NCBI RefSeq assembly: GCF_000315915.1
Contig: NC_020192.1
Location: 496,001-560,000, forward strand
DNA: 64,000 nt
Direction of reading: 5' to 3'
From: Henningerozyma blattae CBS 6284
Taxonomy: Eukaryota > Ascomycota > Saccharomycetes > Saccharomycetales > Saccharomycetaceae
Below, one piece after another: positions 41,009 to 51,015 of this stretch; positions within the stretch are counted from its first letter, which is position 1; each line of letters starts with the position of its first letter. Below the pieces are notes generated by a model that had not been told where the DNA came from, did no database searches, and worked only from the letters and a program-made list of their open reading frames with translations. The translations under genes were made by a program, and so were the position numbers.

Positions 41009-41649
41009 GTCTGAGATGCGATATTGTCTCTATTCTAGACTTTGACTCAGTCATTCATTGCTTCTCCGATTCAAGATGTATTATTAACACATGCAATTAA
41101 CTGACTGCATGCATTTGTGAAACTACCTCTATCCTATAGTAGTTCTCAACTCTCCATTTTTTTCTATATATCTCTAAATAATATACTAATATAACAAACC
41201 ATATATTGTGGTATGTATGACGTTTTTTTTCACTACATTAACTATAATGCTTTTTTTTCACTTATTCGGCCGAATATTTTTTTATCATGTATATATCATG
41301 AAATTTTACTTAAAAAGGAAGGAATAACGAAGGGTGAGATAAGCTGTAAAATAAAGGGATATTTCTTTTACATTGATAATATTTGCAAAATAAATTATAT
41401 ATATCATAATGTATATTCAAGTGAATGAATCTGTAAAAATAATTAGTATCTTATATCATTCCTATTTCTATCCTAATTTTCACCCCCCCCATCATAAATC
41501 TCATCTGGTGTAAGGAGTTTTCGGGATAAGGGTTCCGTCGATTGAAATAGAAATTGACTTAACTTAAATCAACTATATACATATATACATACATCCATTT
41601 ATATGAATATAACCTTAATAAGAAGCCAATAATCCAACTCTAATCAACA
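41009..41649. promoter_or_regulatory. PHB2 upstream region
   Basis: 641 bp between two plus-strand genes, AT-rich. It has a C8 run at 41483-41490, about 160 bp upstream of the PHB2 start, which is a rare tract in this AT-rich sequence. Confidence 0.45.
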
Positions 41650-42573
41650 ATGAATAACAGACCCAATGATTTCCAGAAGTTTGCTCAGGACTTGCAATCA
41701 AGACTAGCAAATATCCAAAGAACTAAACAATCGAAAATACCTCGCCGTTCTAATATCGTCGGTCTTTTAGGTTTAATAGCATTAGGTGGTGGTGCATTAT
41801 TATTCAATTCCTCTCTTTTCAACGTGGATGGTGGTCATAGAGCTATTCTCTATTCCCGTTTATCTGGTGTGTCAAGCAAAATTTATAACGAAGGGACACA
41901 TTTCGTTATTCCATGGTTACAAACCCCCATCATTTATGATGTAAGAGCCAAACCAAGAAATGTGGCTTCTTTAACAGGTACAAAGGATTTACAAATGGTT
42001 AATATCACTTGTCGTGTGTTATCTCGTCCAGACATACCTTCTTTACCTTTGATATATAGAACTTTAGGTCAAGATTATGATGAAAGAGTTTTGCCTTCTA
42101 TTGTCAATGAAGTTTTAAAAGCCGTAGTAGCTCAATTCAATGCCTCTCAATTGATTACTCAAAGAGATAAAGTTTCGAGATTGATCAGAGAAAATTTAGT
42201 TCGTAGAGCTGGTAAATTCAATATCGCTTTAGATGATGTTTCAATCACTTTTATGACATTTTCACCAGAATTCACTAATGCTGTTGAATCTAAACAAATT
42301 GCTCAACAAGATGCTCAAAGAGCTGCGTTTTTAGTAGATAGAGCTAGACAAGAAAAGCAAGGGATGGTGGTCAAAGCTCAAGGTGAAGCCAAGAGTGCAG
42401 AATTGATCGGTGAAGCTATTAAGAAATCTAAAGATTATGTCGAATTGAAAAGACTGGATATTTCCAAAGATATTGCCAAGATCTTGGCTACCAGCTCGAA
42501 TAGATTAGTATTGGATAACGAAGCTTTATTGTTGAATACCCAACTCGATGCTCGTGGAGAACATAGTAAATAG
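41650..42573 (+). CDS. PHB2: Prohibitin 2
   Basis: Encodes 307 residues (S. cerevisiae Phb2: 310). With Phb1 it forms the large ring in the mitochondrial inner membrane that stabilises new membrane proteins and modulates the m-AAA protease. A positively charged N terminus (KSKIPRRSN) precedes a single membrane anchor (IVGLLGLIALGGGALLF, about 37-55). The SPFH/band-7 domain starts at NVDGGHRAILYSRLSGV near 59. PRNVASLTGTKDLQMVNI and TLGQDYDERVLPSIVNEVLK are near-identical to the yeast protein. The C-terminal coiled coil includes AQRAAFLVDRARQEKQGMV and AKSAELIGEAIKKS. Phb2 rather than Phb1 is shown by the long N terminus and the LLNTQLDARG ending. Confidence 0.97.
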   Translation: MNNRPNDFQKFAQDLQSRLANIQRTKQSKIPRRSNIVGLLGLIALGGGALLFNSSLFNVDGGHRAILYSRLSGVSSKIYNEGTHFVIPWLQTPIIYDVRAKPRNVASLTGTKDLQMVNITCRVLSRPDIPSLPLIYRTLGQDYDERVLPSIVNEVLKAVVAQFNASQLITQRDKVSRLIRENLVRRAGKFNIALDDVSITFMTFSPEFTNAVESKQIAQQDAQRAAFLVDRARQEKQGMVVKAQGEAKSAELIGEAIKKSKDYVELKRLDISKDIAKILATSSNRLVLDNEALLLNTQLDARGEHSK

Positions 42574-43157
42574 GCTCAGCTTATTTTTTCTTTCTTCCTC
42601 AATAAATATTTTAATATTGTTATTCTTTCAATTGCTTATTTTATGTAAATTACCAAGATTGTAAATAGGTATATACTAGAGATAGTATTTTGTATTTAAA
42701 AAAAAAAAAAAAGAAAAAACATATATTTTAAATGATGAAATAAAATGATGATATAAAATAGTGATGACAAATTGATATATATTTATATATAATGAGGGAA
42801 AAATGTGGTAAATAAAATGAAATAAAAAAATGATATCTAGTATTAAATTTTTTTGTTTTTTAATAGAATATAATCTGATAAGGTAACTTCGATGAGGAGG
42901 ATGACAAAGGAGATCATGAGTTTATATGAGCGATTGATAGATCTCTATGTGAAGGAAAAAATAAAAAAAATAAAAAAAAAAATGAAAATAGTAATAATAA
43001 ACATTTAAAAAATGAGGAACGATAGGAAAAAAGAAACGATTGGAAAAGAAATCCCCTTGATCAAGGATATATATGTGAAAAACTTCAAATAGCAGTATGC
43101 ATAAAAAAAATAGTAGTAATAATGAGAAAATGAGTTAGAGAGTCGTTACCATTACTC
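42574..43157. terminator. Convergent PHB2 / SPO12-family 3' region
   Basis: 584 bp of very A-rich sequence with a poly-A run of 15 (about 42698-42712), several ATGATGAAA-type repeats and TATATA elements between two convergent genes. No ORF. Confidence 0.5.
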
Positions 43158-43769
43158 TTAGTAACCTTCATCAGAATCATCAGAGTCATCGTTTGAATGA
43201 AGCAAGTTGTTGATACTGTTTGAATTGTCAATCTTGCTATTGCTGATGGCGAAATTCAATCTAGTTGGACAAGTCTTTTTACCCAAGATTCTAGATCTAT
43301 GGTCATTCAATTTTTGTGAGCAAGGAGATAACAATTGATCTGTAGGCGATGCAAATTTGTTTGATAATTCGATTTTTTTATCAACAATTAATTTCAAACT
43401 ATTTTTAATTGAAGAATTATAGTTTGCTACAGAAATAGAATTTGAATTAGGGTTTGATTTTTTAAAGATCGATTTCTGTAAAGAATTCTTATTGATTCTA
43501 CTAGTTGTAGTAGAATTCGAAGAGACTGCTGAAGAATATTGTTTTGGATGAATATTAAATAATTTTTTGGAAATTAAAACGTTATGATTAGTATTGAATT
43601 GAGTAGAAGTAGAACAGGTGGAAGTGGTAGATGCAGTAGTTATAGGAGAATCAATCATTGGATGTGAATCAAAGGAAGAACCATTATGAGTTGAACCAGC
43701 ACTAGATGGAACGGATAATTCCATTTGGATCGAACTTTGAGCAATAGAATGGGAAAGAGGAGTTGGCAT
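43158..43769 (-). CDS. SPO12: Spo12/Bns1 family mitotic-exit regulator
   Basis: Encodes 203 residues (S. cerevisiae Spo12: 173, Bns1: 137). Spo12 is a nucleolar FEAR-network component that helps release Cdc14 from Fob1/Net1 in early anaphase and is needed for meiosis. The only conserved segment is the Spo12 signature at about 139-170, FASPTDQLLSPCSQKLNDH then RSRILGKK. It holds two SP sites matching the Cdk-type phosphoserines of Spo12. The rest is Ser/Thr/Asn-rich and disordered. The C terminus is acidic (NDDSDDSDEGY), as in Spo12. BNS1 and SPO12 are duplicates in S. cerevisiae, flanked by PHB2/SMI1 and MTC6 respectively. Both sets of neighbours are present here, so the gene could be called either. 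An Mcm1-Fkh module lies about 510-550 bp upstream. Confidence 0.85.
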   Translation of the reverse strand: MPTPLSHSIAQSSIQMELSVPSSAGSTHNGSSFDSHPMIDSPITTASTTSTCSTSTQFNTNHNVLISKKLFNIHPKQYSSAVSSNSTTTSRINKNSLQKSIFKKSNPNSNSISVANYNSSIKNSLKLIVDKKIELSNKFASPTDQLLSPCSQKLNDHRSRILGKKTCPTRLNFAISNSKIDNSNSINNLLHSNDDSDDSDEGY

Positions 43770-44278
43770 GATCTATGAAGTTAGAATAAATATAATGCTA
43801 TAGAGAGAGAACGAAAAAATAAAATGAACAAAAAGAGTCGATGAGATTCAAGTAGTGGTGCAATGGCTCGAGTAACTTGGAACGATCAAAATAGAAAAGG
43901 TGATGGTCGATATATAATGAACTAATCAAAATATAAAGAAATGTTTTAAAAAGAAGATGAGTTAGTGTTTTTATTCTTTTTTAATTTCTCTAACAATATC
44001 CACTGTATATATATATGTATATATATACCTATATGAGCTACAATTCGAAACAACTTTTACCAATCCTTGAAGACGAACTAGCCATGTTTAGTATCAAGAA
44101 CAAATCTTTGAAAGAGGGTTTCCACAGAGAACAAGTGTACAGTTAGAATAGTTTCAACCCAAAGAATTATCTAAATTTTACTACAGACTAATCAAAGCAT
44201 CTAGTGAAAAGCTGTATAAGTTCTTCGCAATTCTGGTACACATCGCATGGCACAAACAAGCAACGTCGAGCCTGTCAA

Positions 44279-44316
44279 TTTCCTAATCTGGAGACCTGAT
44301 TAATCGTTTGTTTACA
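44279..44316. promoter_or_regulatory. Mcm1 P-box plus forkhead site
   Basis: TTTCCTAATCTGGAGA at 44279-44294 matches the Mcm1 consensus TTWCCYAAWNNGGWAA at 15 of 16 positions. TTGTTTACA at 44308-44316 is the complement of the Fkh1/Fkh2 site (GTAAACAA), 13 bp away. This arrangement drives G2/M CLB2-cluster genes, of which S. cerevisiae SPO12 is one. Confidence 0.6.
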
Positions 44317-44384
44317 TCGTATCGAAAAAGGAAATCTAAGTGGGAAATTTTTCAAATTATTGTCTTTTGCCCAAATAGGAATCA

Positions 44385-44403
44385 GCACGTGAATATCACG
44401 TGC
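44385..44403. promoter_or_regulatory. Perfect inverted pair of CACGTG E-boxes
   Basis: GCACGTG, AATAT, CACGTGC: two E-boxes with identical flanks, 11 bp apart centre to centre, in mirror arrangement. Cbf1 and Pho4 bind this core. About 1.1 kb from the SMI1 start and 0.6 kb from the SPO12-family start. Confidence 0.55.
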
Positions 44404-45003
44404 TCAACGCGAAAATAAGGTAGATGCCCCAAAAATTTTGGAAAAAGAAAAAAACGGGTTCAAAAGAGTTCAAAATGTACTAAAAGAGGAAATTGTGTAG
44501 ATCACATGCTACGAGGCGTCGAAATGGCCAATTTAGGAAAAGAGCACAATTTGGTGTTTTAAGAGTTTCCTATTTGAGACACCGCCCGGCTAAGAAATTT
44601 CAAAACACAAAAAATGAAAATTTTTTATTTTAAATTGAAATTTTTTTTCATTTTATTATTGTTGTAAGCCAAATTGGTCTAATTTGAATTAATTCTAACT
44701 AAATAATTTGATTCAATTAGTACATTTACGTACATTAAATAACAACGAATTTAATATATGTGGGAAAATTAAGCAATCCAGAAATTCTCGTTCTCTTTTT
44801 CTCTGTTAATATACAGTTTCCTTGAGGAGTCTCCAAACCTCCAATTACTCTTTGTAGCAACTAAATAATCACAAGAGGTTTGATCAAAGCTAGCATATAG
44901 TAGTTGTAACAATAATGAAATCCGCAAGAATATAGTATGGTAATTTCTAAAAAATTATGAATTTCACTTTCCTTGCTTCTTGTCTTATTTCTCTCTCTTT
45001 TTT

Positions 45004-45050
45004 GCTGCTGTTGTTGCTGCTGCTGCTGCTCCTCCGCCTCCTCCTCCTCC
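45004..45050. repeat. CTG/CCT trinucleotide microsatellite
   Basis: GCTGCTGTTGTTGCTGCTG... (27 bases of GCT/GTT units) followed by 20 bases of CCT/CCG units. Strand-asymmetric pyrimidine-rich tract, prone to length change. Confidence 0.85.
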
Positions 45051-45510
45051 TTGACACAATAAAATCCTGGAGACACGAAATGTTTGGTAATATATATTTG
45101 AATAAGAGAAGATATTGGCTTGAGTTAGTCCATTAAATTACTCGATTTATAAGAGTTCTTGATCGTTTGTTTTGTATTTTAATTCTTGGTATATTTGTGG
45201 TAAAATTATTAATTTATTTCATTCTGCCTTCCGATTTAAATTTGATTCAAGCCTATTTGAACAAAATCCTCGCTAGAGAATATTAATCAATTTTTTTGTT
45301 TGCTTTCCAAACCTTTGTTAAGTTTATACTCAAAAGAATAAAAATTAAATTGCTATCGATTAGTCGTAATAATTTAAAGTATATTAAAGTATAACAGATC
45401 AGAAATTGCAAGATAAAAGAAATAAGAATAAAAATCACTAAATAATCCCTATAATAATAAAAAATACACACACCGAATAAAATACAAATTTATAGCCCCG
45501 TTTTATTAAT

Positions 45511-46788
45511 ATGAATCTCTTTAAAAGTATATTTTCATCTTTCAACTCAGGAGATCGTTATGGTGACGATGAAGATGATCTGTCAGTTAGCAACAACTCT
45601 CCTTACTCATCCTCTAGCAATGACTTAGAAATGAATTATAGTACCGATAGTTTTGCCAATGATTCAAACGGTTCTACCATAAATAATGAAGGTGTTTCTG
45701 AAGCCTTATTAGCTTGGAGACATATTTCTACTTGGACAAATATATATAACCCAGATTTGGAAGCAACTTTAAGTGATCCATGTACAAGAAATGATATTCG
45801 TAGAGCTGAAAATGATCTAGGTATTACTTTCCCAGGTTGTGTTGCTGCGTCCTTACGTACACATGATGGTCAAGAAGATATGGAATCCATTCAAGGTACT
45901 TCTGGTTTGATTTATGGTTTGAAATTAATGACTTTAGATCAAATCGTAGAAATGACTGAAAATTGGAGAAACGTAGCCAAAAATATGGATAGACAATTAA
46001 GTAACTCTACTACATATTCCACTACCTCAACAAATACTTCTATAACAGGTAATTCGATGCCAGTACCAAAATTCCATCAACAATTTAAATTACCAAGTAT
46101 ACCAACTCAAAAATCAATCCCGCCAAATACTATCCAACCAGTTTATGCAAATGCTAACTGGATTCCATTATTGACTGATTTTGCTGGTAACCATATTGGT
46201 GTTGATTTAGATCCTGCACCAGAGGGTAAGCTTGGCCAGGTTATTATATTTGGTAGAGAATTCGATACTAAATATGTCATTGCTAAAAATTGGGGTGATT
46301 TCTTAATATCTTTTGTAGATGATCTAGAAACAGGGAATTGGTTATTAGTAGATGAAACAGATGATTATTTAAATGGTGATGGTGATTTGGTCTTTAGAGA
46401 TAAAAGGAAAAATGGTCCAATTCAAGATTATTTAGATGTCTTAAGAATAAGATGTATTGAAAATTATAATATGGAACTGAAAAATAAATTACAAAATGAG
46501 AAGCCAACTGTTGAAGAAACTCATCCAACTATAATTAAGCCAGTTGTTACTAATTCTTCATCTATGGAGGAAAATGAAGATACTAAAGAAAAGGAAAAAG
46601 AAGAAGAAACCTCAGTCGTGCAACAAGAATCAAAAGAAGAAGAAAAGAAAGATCCTGTGGAATCTGAGAAAGCTACCGATGAAGTAGGTAATGAAGTAGA
46701 AACTATTACTGAAGCAAACGTTACTAAGGATGACTCTAACAAGGAAATTAAAAAGTTAGAGGAAGATATGGTTAATGTCGAGTTATAA
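45511..46788 (+). CDS. SMI1: Smi1/Knr4, cell-wall synthesis regulator
   Basis: Encodes 425 residues (S. cerevisiae Smi1/Knr4: 505). Knr4 coordinates the Slt2 cell-integrity and calcineurin pathways and affects glucan synthase. It is the founder of the SUKH domain superfamily. The globular core is at about 65-320: [82 protein letters not shown] and [16 protein letters not shown] Ser/Thr-rich insert is at about 165-195. The C-terminal 85 residues are acidic ([18 protein letters not shown]) and disordered, and shorter than in S. cerevisiae. The N-terminal 60 residues are Ser/Asn/Asp-rich. Confidence 0.95.
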   Translation: MNLFKSIFSSFNSGDRYGDDEDDLSVSNNSPYSSSSNDLEMNYSTDSFANDSNGSTINNEGVSEALLAWRHISTWTNIYNPDLEATLSDPCTRNDIRRAENDLGITFPGCVAASLRTHDGQEDMESIQGTSGLIYGLKLMTLDQIVEMTENWRNVAKNMDRQLSNSTTYSTTSTNTSITGNSMPVPKFHQQFKLPSIPTQKSIPPNTIQPVYANANWIPLLTDFAGNHIGVDLDPAPEGKLGQVIIFGREFDTKYVIAKNWGDFLISFVDDLETGNWLLVDETDDYLNGDGDLVFRDKRKNGPIQDYLDVLRIRCIENYNMELKNKLQNEKPTVEETHPTIIKPVVTNSSSMEENEDTKEKEKEEETSVVQQESKEEEKKDPVESEKATDEVGNEVETITEANVTKDDSNKEIKKLEEDMVNVEL

Positions 46789-47631
46789 TTCAAGTCATTC
46801 ACATTTTATGCATTCTCTCATTTTTCACGCTTTCATTTATTTGATTTTTTTTTTTAAAAGAAAAAGCTTGTTAATTTTGAATTCTTTACTCAAGCTCAAT
46901 TGTACTTATTTTAATAATCTCACTTATATTTTATAAAATTAAAAATATAATCTATTAATCAAAAATTTTTTTTAAAAAAATAAAAAAAATTATAAAACAA
47001 CAAAACAACAAAAAAAAATTATAAAATTATAAAATTTCTATTCAAAAAAAATAAAAAAAAACATGACTTTAAATACCGGCTTCCTCCATACCATGTAAAA
47101 TCTATCATTTCTATCATAATTATAATTACTATCACTACTTCTACTATCACTCATTTCCATTTCATATTTCTTCATCTTTTATTTTTTCATATTTATTTTC
47201 ATGCCTACTTATTTACTCCATTTTTCATCTGTTTTTCTGTAAACTACTTTCTATATAAACTATCTTTAAAAATCTTAAACATTTAAAGCTAATATGCCTA
47301 TATGTATAATTTTCTCAAGTCAATCTCAACCTTAGTTTATTAGTTGTAATTTTAAATTCCTAAATTTTTTTCAAAATATGATCGCCTCAGGAACATTCTC
47401 GGGCCCTATTTTGGTCTCGGAGGTTAGAATTTAAATATTGATATATTGAATGGTGATCAATAAAATAAAAGGCACTCGAGAATATGGAGGTCATCAGCAA
47501 GTAATATTGATCATCTACTATTTGTACTTTAACTACCATTATTAATAAAAGATTTTTTTAAATTCTTTGTTGCTCAGTTCATCATATATTATTTTACAGA
47601 GCTGCCCGCAAGTATAATTACAACGCACACG
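46789..47631. promoter_or_regulatory. SMI1 3' region / MTC6 promoter
   Basis: 843 bp, extremely AT-rich. Bases 46965-47065 alternate ATAAAATT with CAACAAAAC/A-run units, a low-complexity tract. A more balanced GGGCCC block lies near 47401-47406. No gene. Confidence 0.45.
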
Positions 47632-49305
47632 ATGATGGATTTTATATTCATTTATTTGCTGAGTATGCTTCTGTTTATAAAGGTTGGATTGGCAGATACA
47701 TTTAACAATACTGCTTGGCCGAATATATCCTCGCAGGTAGAATATGGTTTACGATCACAAAGAGATATTCAAAAAAATATCACTATCGACCAACTACCGT
47801 TGGTGGGAGTTGATCTTCAAAGAGTTCTCTTCAACCAATACTTAGATGATAACAGTATTATGTTATATAATTTTTATAACCTAATGAGGCAGGGTGTCCA
47901 GTCTTTTGTATTAGAAATTGAAATAAGTGAAAATGCTTGGGTAGTTACTAATACATCACTCCTGTTGTTGGACGTTTTCTCACTTATCAGCGCATTTTTA
48001 CAATCAACAAACACTAACTTAAATGCTAATATAATGGTTTTGTTATTAAAAGTGTCACAATCTGTTAATATGAATCCATTGCATATAGGTAACTCATCTG
48101 CATTATTCTTACCTTCAAAATCTAATAATACAAACATTTGCTTTAATAGTAATTGTACTTCTTCAACTTTCCAACTAGAAACTAATAATACAGATACATC
48201 AATCTTTGGAGATTATTCACAAACAGTACCTTCAAATATATCTATTTCAAACTTAAATATCACCTCATTATTGGACGATAGCCTTGGCACTTTCATTTAT
48301 TCACCGCAAGATTTAGAAACAGACAGAATTAAAGGGTACACGTGGAATGGAACAGGATATCCCTCATCCACAGGTTGGCCAACATTGTCTACATTTCTAA
48401 CCCGGGAAAATAAGAGAATACTAATCGCCGACCTTTCAGCCACGTCAGATTATATTCCTTCAGACTATATCTTTAATAACTCAATTCTACATTATGATTA
48501 TGGTAATATGACATTAGGTTGCCCTAATACAATTCCACAAATTAAAGATGTTTCTAGGTACAGTTGGAGATTTTTGAATTCCAATTTTACTCCTGGTGAC
48601 ATTAAAAATTATATTGATTGCGGATATTCTCCAATAATTAATAATCCATTCGACTTATCTAACATAACAAATATTTTACCACTTTTAAATTCAAGTTTAT
48701 TGTGGTCATGGAGATTTAATCAACCAAGTGTGAATGTTCCTCTTAAAAAGCATTCTTTGGAAGCTTATAATTGTGCTATTTTCAAATATGACCCTTCTAA
48801 CTCGTCATTCTATTGGATGGTTGATAATTGTTACGAAAAAAAGCTAGGGTTATGTCGTTTTGGAAACGAACAATTTACATGGTTAGTCACAAAATCTCCA
48901 CATACATATTTCGACTTCGACAGCTATAAAGGTAGTCAGTGTCCTGATAACTATGAGTTTTCAATTCCAAGAACACCATTGGAACAAAATGCCCTTATCA
49001 CAACTTTGAAAAAAAATAGCTTTGCAGATATAGATATTTGGATAGATTTAAATTCAATTTCTGTAGAGGATTGCTGGGTTACCGGTGGTCCTTACGCTGC
49101 TTGTCCATATAGAAAATCAATGACAAGAAGACATTTCGCAAGAATGTTAGCACCTGCATGTGCTTGTTCATTTGGTATTCTTTGTATCGTTTTTTACTTA
49201 AACTTATTAAGGGTTCCAATTCATGATAATAGAATTAATTGGAGAAGAAAGCTAGTAAGAGAAGCCAACTTAAAAGCCCTTAATACAGAAGGTGTTCCCT
49301 CTTAA
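47632..49305 (+). CDS. MTC6: Mtc6-type secreted/membrane glycoprotein
   Basis: Encodes 557 residues (S. cerevisiae Mtc6: 526), a type I membrane protein of unclear function, genetically linked to telomere capping (cdc13). An N-terminal signal peptide (FIFIYLLSMLLFIKVGLADT, about 4-23) and one C-terminal membrane span (CACSFGILCIVFYLNLL, about 511-528) are visible, followed by a basic cytosolic tail (RINWRRKLVREANLKA). The luminal part has about 25 N-X-S/T sequons and several cysteines (CFNSNC, CGYSP, CYEKKLGLCRFG, CWVTGGPYAACPY). The first block SQVEYGLRSQRDIQKNITIDQ resembles Mtc6. PEX28 and a SPO12-family gene are neighbours, as for YHR151C. Two ATGs are adjacent at 47632 and 47635; either may be used. 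Confidence 0.85.
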   Translation: MMDFIFIYLLSMLLFIKVGLADTFNNTAWPNISSQVEYGLRSQRDIQKNITIDQLPLVGVDLQRVLFNQYLDDNSIMLYNFYNLMRQGVQSFVLEIEISENAWVVTNTSLLLLDVFSLISAFLQSTNTNLNANIMVLLLKVSQSVNMNPLHIGNSSALFLPSKSNNTNICFNSNCTSSTFQLETNNTDTSIFGDYSQTVPSNISISNLNITSLLDDSLGTFIYSPQDLETDRIKGYTWNGTGYPSSTGWPTLSTFLTRENKRILIADLSATSDYIPSDYIFNNSILHYDYGNMTLGCPNTIPQIKDVSRYSWRFLNSNFTPGDIKNYIDCGYSPIINNPFDLSNITNILPLLNSSLLWSWRFNQPSVNVPLKKHSLEAYNCAIFKYDPSNSSFYWMVDNCYEKKLGLCRFGNEQFTWLVTKSPHTYFDFDSYKGSQCPDNYEFSIPRTPLEQNALITTLKKNSFADIDIWIDLNSISVEDCWVTGGPYAACPYRKSMTRRHFARMLAPACACSFGILCIVFYLNLLRVPIHDNRINWRRKLVREANLKALNTEGVPS

Positions 49306-49593
49306 ACCAGTACAATTATGGTCCTTTTTCCATTATTTTTATTAATCTATTGATCTTATTACCAAATACATTTACAAAACTTGTTATTTACCCACGATAA
49401 TATTATATTTTTCTCTTTTTTTTGGCTGAATATATATACTTTTGTGGGACTATGAACCTTTTTGACTTTCATATCATACACATGCATTTTCATTTATAGA
49501 TTATATATTCCCTCCACAAATAATTATTTTATCACTAACTACATAAAGAAATAATTTTTAATACACGTTTGTTTTTTTACCTTTATGCTCCAT

Positions 49594-51015
49594 TTACTTT
49601 TTTACGATTTTATGTTGTAAAATGTTTAGATTTATATCCACAATTTCTTTTGCTAAAGAAGTGTCGTGTAATATGCTTGATTGCTTTTCATCCATTAAAG
49701 TTGCTACACTATTCCATTGTGAATTTGGATCTAATACCCAACCATTTGGTGGTGCAACACTCTCGATAAATCTATATACAGTTAGATTTTCTCCTCTACA
49801 TATATGATTGTTTTTAATAATGTAAAAGCCTAATGTTTCCCAATTATCACATTTTTCTTTTAAATCTTTGTACTGGAATTGGAGAATTGTTATATGTTTA
49901 AAAATAGGAGATGAGTCTAAAAATACGTTTAGGTTATTTTCCTTGAAAAATGATAATTTTTTTAAATAATGATTTTTAAAAATATATCTTTGTGTATATT
50001 TTTTCATAAATAAAGGATGGGAGGAGAAAACATAAATTAAAATAAGCAAATAAACCAAGTGTGGAATATATAAATATATCCAGAAAGATTTTATAAATCC
50101 AATGAAGAATACTAAAAACCCGTACAAAAGAACTGATATTTGATCATCTTTAAAAGTCGCATATTTTTCTACATATTCGTCAGTTTTTGCTAAAAATCCT
50201 AAGACTTCTGACGTCATATCTTGGAAATCTCTTAAGCCCAAAATAAAGTTTATTTGAGGTTTGAATGGTTCTTCTGAAGAAATCGTATTCAATTCTTGAT
50301 CTTCATCTTGCAACTTAGTAAACTCTTGAACTATAGATCTGGAAACAAGTTCATTTCCTAGGGTATTGTTAAAAACATTAATAAAGGATTTACCAATATT
50401 TTGTTTACAGAAATTTCGTTCTAAATCAGTGCATCTTTGTAGTTTTTTTGAATATGAAGGAATCAATTTGCCAATAATCAAATAATAAAAGAAGAAGAAA
50501 AAAATATTAATTGGGTTAAACATAAAATATCCTAACACTATCAGGAAAGTTAATGTTAGAGCGGGATTCTTCCAGGTGATTACGAGATATAAAAAATCTT
50601 GTATGTTATATATTGTTTCCATTCTAATACCTAAGTTTTTCATATTTTTTCCTAATATTGTTGTTGAAACTATCTGTTCAGAATTTTGATCATCGGAAAT
50701 ATTTCTATTTTCCTTTAAGAAACACTCTCTTTGGGGTATAGTTGGAGGAAGAATTCTTTCAACTAGCTTATTTACGAACACTTCTAAGAATGGGATATCA
50801 TCCGTAACTTGAGGACTATCCTTAGCTAGCTTCTCAGTTTCATCTATTTGATTTGAAGTTAAAATTGTGGGTGAATTGAATTTTATATTTCCATCCTCTT
50901 TTAGAAATTTTCTAAAAGGTGTAATTTTCAATTTTTCATCAAATATGACTTTATTTAATGATGCTTCAAAGAGTGATGAAGTAACTTCGTACCAAATGTT
51001 CCCAGATTTATTCAT
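49594..51015 (-). CDS. PEX28: Peroxisomal membrane peroxin of the Pex28/Pex24 family
   Basis: Encodes 473 residues (S. cerevisiae Pex28: 579). Pex28 and Pex29 control peroxisome number, size and distribution at ER contact sites. Hydrophobic segments are near 152-185 (LTLTFLIVLGYFMFNPINIF, FFFFYYLIIGKLIP) and 305-345 (LLYGFLVFFIGFIKSFWIY, IPHLVYLLILIYVFS), giving the two hairpin-like membrane regions of the family. The C-terminal dysferlin-like region contains YRFIESVAPPNGWVLDPNSQW near 425-447. Family membership rests on this layout plus position next to MTC6 (YHR150W/YHR151C). Pex29 is less likely on synteny. S. cerevisiae has SKG6 between PEX28 and IMP3; it is absent here. Confidence 0.83.
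   Translation of the reverse strand: MNKSGNIWYEVTSSLFEASLNKVIFDEKLKITPFRKFLKEDGNIKFNSPTILTSNQIDETEKLAKDSPQVTDDIPFLEVFVNKLVERILPPTIPQRECFLKENRNISDDQNSEQIVSTTILGKNMKNLGIRMETIYNIQDFLYLVITWKNPALTLTFLIVLGYFMFNPINIFFFFFYYLIIGKLIPSYSKKLQRCTDLERNFCKQNIGKSFINVFNNTLGNELVSRSIVQEFTKLQDEDQELNTISSEEPFKPQINFILGLRDFQDMTSEVLGFLAKTDEYVEKYATFKDDQISVLLYGFLVFFIGFIKSFWIYLYIPHLVYLLILIYVFSSHPLFMKKYTQRYIFKNHYLKKLSFFKENNLNVFLDSSPIFKHITILQFQYKDLKEKCDNWETLGFYIIKNNHICRGENLTVYRFIESVAPPNGWVLDPNSQWNSVATLMDEKQSSILHDTSLAKEIVDINLNILQHKIVKK

Larger units (their letters stand above)
43770..45510. promoter_or_regulatory. SPO12-SMI1 divergent intergenic region
   Basis: 1.74 kb with no supportable gene. Contains an Mcm1-type plus forkhead module (44279-44316), a CACGTG inverted pair (44385-44403) and a CTG/CCT microsatellite (45004-45050). 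A minus-strand ORF of 71 codons across the microsatellite is Glu/Gln repeat only and is not credited. Confidence 0.55.

Noticed and set aside
44861..45076. 71-codon minus-strand ORF with poly-Gln and poly-Glu
   Set aside because: It exists only because of the CTG/CCT microsatellite; the rest has no recognisable protein features.
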